NCBI RefSeq assembly: GCF_003345655.1
Contig: NZ_QQOH01000006.1
Coordinates: 186,001-250,000, forward strand
DNA from: Motiliproteus coralliicola
GTDB lineage: Bacteria; Pseudomonadota; Gammaproteobacteria; Pseudomonadales; Balneatricaceae
Length of the DNA stretch: 64,000 nucleotides
Direction: 5' to 3'
Every line of letters starts with the position of its first letter. The stretch's first letter is position 1. A program made the position numbers and the translations under genes. The notes under the pieces were generated by a model, which saw nothing but the letters and a program-made list of their open reading frames with translations, was not told the origin of the DNA and searched no databases. Below, one piece after another: positions 59,345 to 64,000 of the stretch.

Positions 59345-60019
59345 ATGACCCAGGACGAAATGAAACAGGCCGTGGCCATCGCCGCTGTCGAGATGATCCA
59401 GCCCAGCCTCGAAAGCTCCAGCATCGTTGGTGTCGGCACCGGCTCGACCGCCAACTTCTTCATCGACGAACTGGCCAAGGTGAAGCATCTGTTCGACGGC
59501 GCGGTTGCCAGCTCCGAAGCCACCGCCGAGCGGCTGAAAAGTCACGGTATTCCGGTCTACGACCTGAACGGTGTCAATCAACTCGATTTCTATATCGACG
59601 GTGCCGATGAGTTCAATGACAAGCTGCAGCTGATCAAAGGCGGCGGCGGCGCACTGACCCGCGAGAAGATTGTCGCCGCGGTGGCGAAAACCTTTATCTG
59701 TATCGCCGACGAGACCAAGCAGGTGGAGCTGCTGGGCGAGTTCCCGCTACCGGTAGAGGTAATCCCGATGGCTCGCAGCCACGTGGCCCGCCAGCTGTTC
59801 AAGCTCGACGCCCAACCGGTTTACCGCGAAGGGGTGGTCACCGACAACGGCAACCAGGTTCTGGATGTGCATAATCTGAGTATCGATGCAGCCGTAGCCC
59901 TGGAGCAAAAGATCAACAACATCGTCGGCGTCGTCACCAACGGTCTGTTTGCCGAGCGTTCAGCCGACGTGGTGTTGATGGGAACACCAAACGGCGTCGA
60001 AACGCTGCGCCTGGGCTAA
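59345..60019 (+). CDS. rpiA: ribose-5-phosphate isomerase A
   Basis: Interconverts ribose-5-P and ribulose-5-P. 224 residues. Family motifs: [16 protein letters not shown] (substrate loop), [11 protein letters not shown] with catalytic Asp, [16 protein letters not shown], and [10 protein letters not shown]. Beside ilvA, a divergent pairing known in enterobacteria and Pseudomonas. Confidence 0.96.
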   Translation: MTQDEMKQAVAIAAVEMIQPSLESSSIVGVGTGSTANFFIDELAKVKHLFDGAVASSEATAERLKSHGIPVYDLNGVNQLDFYIDGADEFNDKLQLIKGGGGALTREKIVAAVAKTFICIADETKQVELLGEFPLPVEVIPMARSHVARQLFKLDAQPVYREGVVTDNGNQVLDVHNLSIDAAVALEQKINNIVGVVTNGLFAERSADVVLMGTPNGVETLRLG

Positions 60020-60041
60020 GCCGATCGAAACGACCGATGCG

Positions 60042-60509
60042 TCAGTCAGCCTCGGTGCGAACCTGCTGTTCGCTCCCTGGCTGACAAGCGTCGACATCCC
60101 CCTGCTTTAAAAAGGTCATGATCGGACAATCATCGACCCCACCCTGGCCGTCACAACTGGCCGACAAGCCCTGCAAGGCACTGCGAAGCCGCTGCAACTC
60201 ATGGATTCGCTCCTCAATCAGCTGCAACTTCTCCAGCACCACCCGCTTGACCTGGCTGCGGTCAGCCTCCGGACTCAGTTGCAGCTGCAACAGCTCACCG
60301 ATCTGCTCCAGCGAGAAACCCAGTGCCTTGGCCCGGCTGATAAAAGCCAGCTGCTGCAGTACCGCCACATCGTACTCCCGATAGCCGCTGGGCGAACGCC
60401 GTGGCTGTTGCAGCAAGCCTCGCTGTTCATAGTACCGAACCGTTTCTACACTGACGCCCGAGTGTTGCGCCACCTGACCGATTCGCAAGGTTTTTTTCTG
60501 TTCAACCAA
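60042..60509 (-). CDS. MerR-family metal-responsive regulator (CueR-like)
   Basis: 155 residues from a TTG start (60507-60509); AGGAG lies 10 nt upstream and the nearest in-frame stop is just before it. The winged helix RIGQVAQHSGVSVETVRYYEQRGLL is followed by a long dimer helix. Metal loop: C119-x8-C128 in SCDGQGGVDDCPIM. Ser85 aligns with Ser77 of CueR, where Hg/Zn/Pb sensors have Cys, so a monovalent Cu/Ag-type signal is inferred; the loop is one residue longer than in CueR. No copper gene is adjacent, so targets are elsewhere. Confidence 0.8.
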   Translation of the reverse strand: MVEQKKTLRIGQVAQHSGVSVETVRYYEQRGLLQQPRRSPSGYREYDVAVLQQLAFISRAKALGFSLEQIGELLQLQLSPEADRSQVKRVVLEKLQLIEERIHELQRLRSALQGLSASCDGQGGVDDCPIMTFLKQGDVDACQPGSEQQVRTEAD

Positions 60510-60602
60510 ACTGAAAGTTCTCCTTCAATGTCTTATGCTTAGACTTTTCATACGATCCAATATCGCAGGCCGTTTTGGCAACGCGGAGGCCCTTGTCACA
60601 GC

Positions 60603-63467
60603 ATGAAAAATCGTAAACCCCTGTGGATTGGCAGCATTATGGTCGCCCTGCTGCTATGCATCAGTTTCGTTCCTGCCCTGGTATTGAAGTTACAACTCAA
60701 GCAGCAACTCAAGCAACTGGGAGCCGAGCAGGTCGGTCTTGCCTCGGCCTACCTGAATCCGTGGACGGGCTATCTGGAGATTATGGGGCTGAGCGCCAAG
60801 TCCGCGGGCCAGCCGGAACTCAAGGTTGGCCGCTTCGAGGCTCAGATCAGTTATGCCGCGTTATGGGAGCAACGGCTGCAGCTGACCCGTCTCAGCCTCG
60901 CCGATGCCGCTTTTCACCTGCGCCAACAGGGTAGCGAAACACGCCTAGGCCCCTTAACCCTCCCCAAAGCCGCTGAAGAGGAATCGGACAGCTCTGAAAG
61001 TACCGACTGGCGTTGGGGACTCAACGGTTTCCAGTTCGACCGACTGCAGGCTTCCTACCAAAACCCCCAATTTTCACAACGGCTGCAGATCGACCAAGCC
61101 ATTCTGAAGCTGCTGTATCAGTGGACCCCGGACAAGCGTACCGAATTAACCGTTAAGGGTAAGCTCAACGGTAGTCCGATCAGCATCGACACCCGAGGCA
61201 CACCGCTGGCGCAACGCCCGCAATTGGAGTTTGACGTGCGGCTCAACCGGCTGGACCTAGCCCCACTGAGCGCCCCTTGGGTACCGGGACTTGAAGGACT
61301 GGTCAGCACCGACCTGAGCATCACAGTCGAACAGCTCCAGGACGGCTTTAAGCTACAGCAAAAGGGCAGCCTGCAACTGGATAGTTTTGCCTACCAGGCG
61401 GAAGGGCTGAAAACCCGATCCCCGCAGATCAGCTGGAAAGGCAGTGCCGCCCAACAGCTCGAGAAAGGCAATCTCCGCGGGGTCCAAAGCGACAACGAAC
61501 TTCAGCTCCAGCAGCTTGATCTGGAGTTAGCCGATGCGGGTCTGACCCTTAAAGAGCAGGCGATTTCGATGAACGCCAAGATCGATCTCGACGGTACTCA
61601 GAAGCTCCTCTTCGACGGTAGCCTCAATACCGAAGCCGCCGAGATCAACCTACCCGACCTTCAGCTGCAAAACCAATCCCGCGGCTGGCGTGGCCAGGTG
61701 GATGTCGCATTGAATGACCAAGGATTGCAACAGCTGACAACCGACGGATCGCTGGAACTACAACAGCTGCAATTGACTCAACCCCAGTTGCAGGTCCATG
61801 AACAGCAAATCACCCTGACGGGCAAACTGGAGACGGATCTGAAACAGCTGCTGTTTAACGGCCTGCTCGAAACGGCGCCGGCACAGATCAATCATCAGCA
61901 ACTGCAGATCAGTAACCAGTCAAGGCGCTGGCAGGGCGACCTGGCCCTTGATCTGGACAATCAACAATTAAGCAAACTTAGTGGCGACCTGGCTCTCGGG
62001 CCGATAGCTCTGCAACACCAGGACGGCAGCAAACTGGTACGACTCGAACAGTTCAGTTTGCAGGGGCTCAAGACCCCAGCGCCGAACGCCCTGGCCAGCG
62101 ACAGGTTGCAACTCAAGCAACTCCAGCTTGGCGATAATCAGCCGCTGCTGACCCTTGACCAGCTGACCATCACCGAGCTGGCGGGATCTGAACAGAGCGC
62201 TAAGCTCGGCCAGATAGAACCCGGTGCGCTGGTCACGAGGGTTGACCTGAATGCAGAGCGGCAGCCCTACCGTTGGCTGGAGTGGATGGCCAAGCTTCAA
62301 CCCGAAGCCGATACGAAAGCGGCTCCCGCCAAGGATGAGAAAGCCCCTGCTCAGCAGCAGCCCCCGTTCCCCTTTGAGCTGGCCCAGCTGACGCTGCAGC
62401 ATCCGGCCACCATTCTGGTTTCCGAGTACTCTCCCAGGCTCAAAGCCCAGAGCAAGCCGGTGCAGCTGACCGTTAGCGAACTATCGTTGGCCAAGCTCAA
62501 TACGCGCTCGGACCAAAGCTCGCCATTCCGGCTTAAAGCCAAGGCTAACCGTTTCGGCGAGATTGAGTTGGACGGTAACTACAGCCTCTTCGCCGAAAAG
62601 CCTAACGCCCAATGGCAGAGCAATATCAAAGGCATGTCGCTGCCACCCTTCAGCCGCTTTATGAACCAAGCCACCGGCTATGAGTTTGAGAGCGGCAAGC
62701 TTGGCTTGACCAGCCAAGGCAAGATCAATCAGGGCTTATTGGACAGTACGACCCATCTGAGCATCAACAACCTGTCGGTGGAGCCGGCCAGCCAGAACGC
62801 GACCCAAGAGTTTGATGGCCAGCTGGGTATGCCGCTGGGTGTCGCTGTAGCCCTGCTGACCGATGACGAAGATAACGTCGAGCTGGACCTGCCGGTCAAG
62901 GGCTCCCTGGACGATCCACAGTTCGGCATTCAAAGCGTCATTAATATTGTCATGGCCAAGGTCGCTAAGGAGGCCGCGATGGGCTATCTAAGCGCGTCGC
63001 TGCAACCTTACGGAGCCTTGCTGAGCCTTGGACGCATGGCCCTGGATGCCGTTGAAGGCAGCGCCATCAACCTCGATCCTGTCTACTTTGAGCCCGGCTC
63101 CAACCAGTTGACGGCAGTAGGCGAAGATTACCTGACCAAGATCGGAGGCATGCTTAAGGAACGTAAAGGCTTGCGACTGAAACTCTGCGGGCTCAGTGTT
63201 GCCGCGGATCTGGACTGGCTTATGCAACAACGCCCTAAAGCCACGACAACGTTAACGGCAAGTGCATCGGCAGCGTCTACCTCGGCTCCGCTGACACCGA
63301 CGCCTGAGGAGCTTGCCCAGCTACAGGACCTGGCCGAAGAGCGCGGCGTGACGGTCAAGTCGTACCTGATCGAAGATCTTCAGGCCAACGACGAGCAACT
63401 GTTCAGCTGTCTGGCTAAAGTCGATCCGAGCCTGCAGCTCAAGCCTCAGGTACGAATGGGTCTCTAG
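60603..63467 (+). CDS. DUF748/AsmA-like protein
   Basis: 954 residues. N-terminal hydrophobic anchor about 9-25 (SIMVALLLCISFVPALVL) and a very large periplasmic part rich in Leu/Gln beta-strands; the C-terminal NLDPVYFEPGSNQLTAVGED block is a DUF748 signature. Such AsmA-fold proteins are implicated in lipid transport between inner and outer membranes, from structure, not from this sequence. It contains an internal tandem repeat at 61542-62030. Divergent from the merR-like gene, single gene. Confidence 0.85.
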   Translation: MKNRKPLWIGSIMVALLLCISFVPALVLKLQLKQQLKQLGAEQVGLASAYLNPWTGYLEIMGLSAKSAGQPELKVGRFEAQISYAALWEQRLQLTRLSLADAAFHLRQQGSETRLGPLTLPKAAEEESDSSESTDWRWGLNGFQFDRLQASYQNPQFSQRLQIDQAILKLLYQWTPDKRTELTVKGKLNGSPISIDTRGTPLAQRPQLEFDVRLNRLDLAPLSAPWVPGLEGLVSTDLSITVEQLQDGFKLQQKGSLQLDSFAYQAEGLKTRSPQISWKGSAAQQLEKGNLRGVQSDNELQLQQLDLELADAGLTLKEQAISMNAKIDLDGTQKLLFDGSLNTEAAEINLPDLQLQNQSRGWRGQVDVALNDQGLQQLTTDGSLELQQLQLTQPQLQVHEQQITLTGKLETDLKQLLFNGLLETAPAQINHQQLQISNQSRRWQGDLALDLDNQQLSKLSGDLALGPIALQHQDGSKLVRLEQFSLQGLKTPAPNALASDRLQLKQLQLGDNQPLLTLDQLTITELAGSEQSAKLGQIEPGALVTRVDLNAERQPYRWLEWMAKLQPEADTKAAPAKDEKAPAQQQPPFPFELAQLTLQHPATILVSEYSPRLKAQSKPVQLTVSELSLAKLNTRSDQSSPFRLKAKANRFGEIELDGNYSLFAEKPNAQWQSNIKGMSLPPFSRFMNQATGYEFESGKLGLTSQGKINQGLLDSTTHLSINNLSVEPASQNATQEFDGQLGMPLGVAVALLTDDEDNVELDLPVKGSLDDPQFGIQSVINIVMAKVAKEAAMGYLSASLQPYGALLSLGRMALDAVEGSAINLDPVYFEPGSNQLTAVGEDYLTKIGGMLKERKGLRLKLCGLSVAADLDWLMQQRPKATTTLTASASAASTSAPLTPTPEELAQLQDLAEERGVTVKSYLIEDLQANDEQLFSCLAKVDPSLQLKPQVRMGL
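61542..62030 (+). repeat. internal tandem repeat in the DUF748 protein
   Basis: Two units of 81-82 codons (61542-61787 and 61788-62030). They share EQxI...KLLFDGSLxT / KQLLFNGLLET and the motif QNQSRGWRGQV / ISNQSRRWQGDL at the same spacing, so the encoded segments are duplicated. Diverged at DNA level. Confidence 0.7.
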
Positions 63468-63524
63468 GGTATTACAGACATATCGATAGAAGTGAGCGCG
63501 GCCTACCGATCTCGGTAGGCCGCG

Positions 63525-64000
63525 TCAGAACTCAAGATCGCTCTCAGGGATCGGTAGTTCAATTCGGATCTGGGTCCCGAGCCCCGGTGCAGAGTTGATA
63601 TTGAACTTGCCGTCATTGGCCAATGCCCGCTCGCGCATCCCGATCAAGCCGAAACCTTCCTGATCATCCTTGAGCTCAAAACCCAATCCATCATCCTCGA
63701 TCTGGATCACCAGCTTGCCGGGACGACCAAACTTACCCGTCGTCAGCGATAGAGACAGCCACAGGTTCTGCGCCTCGGCATACTTGACGCAGTTGGTCAG
63801 CCCCTCTTGCACCAAGCGGTAACAATGAATCGCCAAGCTATCCGGGAGATCGTTCAGCGGCCCTCGAAGGTCGAGATGAAGCTGCGTGCCTAGGCCGTCG
63901 AAGTTGAAGGTCGAGATGCACTGCTTGAGTCCATCAACCAATCCCAGATCATCAAGTGCCGCCGGTCGTAATGCTCGCATCAGGCCGTAGGTGACACCGT
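63525..64000 (-). CDS. NarX/HisKA_3-type sensor histidine kinase (5' part outside the window)
   Basis: Only the C-terminal 158 codons are present; the frame is open to the right edge and starts VTYGLMRALRPAALDDLGLVDGL, which is the end of a HisKA_3 dimerisation helix. The HATPase domain then has an N-box LVQEGLTNCVKYAE, G1 IEDDGLGF and G2 GFGLIGMRERA. NarX/DegS-type kinases pair with LuxR-type regulators. The sensor part and any partner lie beyond 64000. Confidence 0.93.
   Translation of the reverse strand, partial: GVTYGLMRALRPAALDDLGLVDGLKQCISTFNFDGLGTQLHLDLRGPLNDLPDSLAIHCYRLVQEGLTNCVKYAEAQNLWLSLSLTTGKFGRPGKLVIQIEDDGLGFELKDDQEGFGLIGMRERALANDGKFNINSAPGLGTQIRIELPIPESDLEF

Overview
The window is a chromosomal stretch of a gammaproteobacterium with fairly high GC. 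Gene content and order (tRNA-tufB-tRNA-Trp-secE-nusG-rplKAJL-rpoB; ptsP-rppH-HAD; ubiI/ubiH/pepP/ygfB-zapA-6S RNA-ygfA; hemCDXY/argH; ubiD-rho-trxA) resemble Pseudomonas and marine Oceanospirillales-type bacteria. I cannot name the genus from sequence alone. Almost all of it is core housekeeping DNA. I see no insertion sequence, prophage, CRISPR array, integron or other mobile element.

Layout. 1-9.4 kb: the translation/transcription supercluster read leftwards, from four tRNA genes through tuf, tRNA-Trp, secE, nusG, rplK-A-J-L into rpoB, which is cut by the left edge. 9.4-12.3 kb: SPOR-like protein, coaX, birA, folA (leftward). 12.5-16.7 kb: permuted papain-like enzyme, EamA transporter, thyA-lgt, TSUP permease. 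16.8-25.5 kb: NRDE/TANGO2 protein, an orphan membrane histidine kinase, ptsP (nitrogen PTS EI), rppH, HAD phosphatase, Tas-like aldo/keto reductase, RlmI-like methyltransferase. 25.7-32.6 kb: gcvH, two ubiquinone hydroxylases, pepP, ygfB, then divergent TIGR02449-zapA-6S RNA-ygfA. 32.6-37.1 kb is the least ordinary part: an unannotated 36-residue membrane peptide, a large SLC5-STAC-GAF receptor that ends without any kinase domain, its two-TM partner, and an AEC transporter. 37.1-43.8 kb: gcvR, argH, and the heme operon hemC-D-X-Y. 43.8-50.3 kb: fre, ubiD, rho, trxA, hslO, hslR, yrfG-like. 50.4-54.5 kb: cysQ, a small Cys protein, sodB, NnrS and a four-TM protein. 54.6-57.5 kb: a Cpx-type envelope-stress module (CpxP/Spy-like protein divergent from cpxR-cpxA) with GTAAA repeats between them. 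57.6-64 kb: ilvA, rpiA, a MerR-family regulator, a DUF748/AsmA-like protein and the 3' part of a NarX-type kinase that runs off the right edge.

How it works together: the left third makes the core of the gene-expression machine and keeps visible control points (L10 leader, L11 leader hairpin, rplL-rpoB attenuator, tRNA promoters). The middle supports one-carbon, quinone, heme and lipoprotein metabolism. The most research-worthy items are the kinase-less SLC5-STAC-GAF receptor with its small partner, the Asp/His-rich sensor loop in the CpxA homologue, the phased CpxR boxes, the sodB operator palindrome, the ilvA leader terminator and the uncatalogued 36-aa ORF. I did not find a clearly new multi-gene system.
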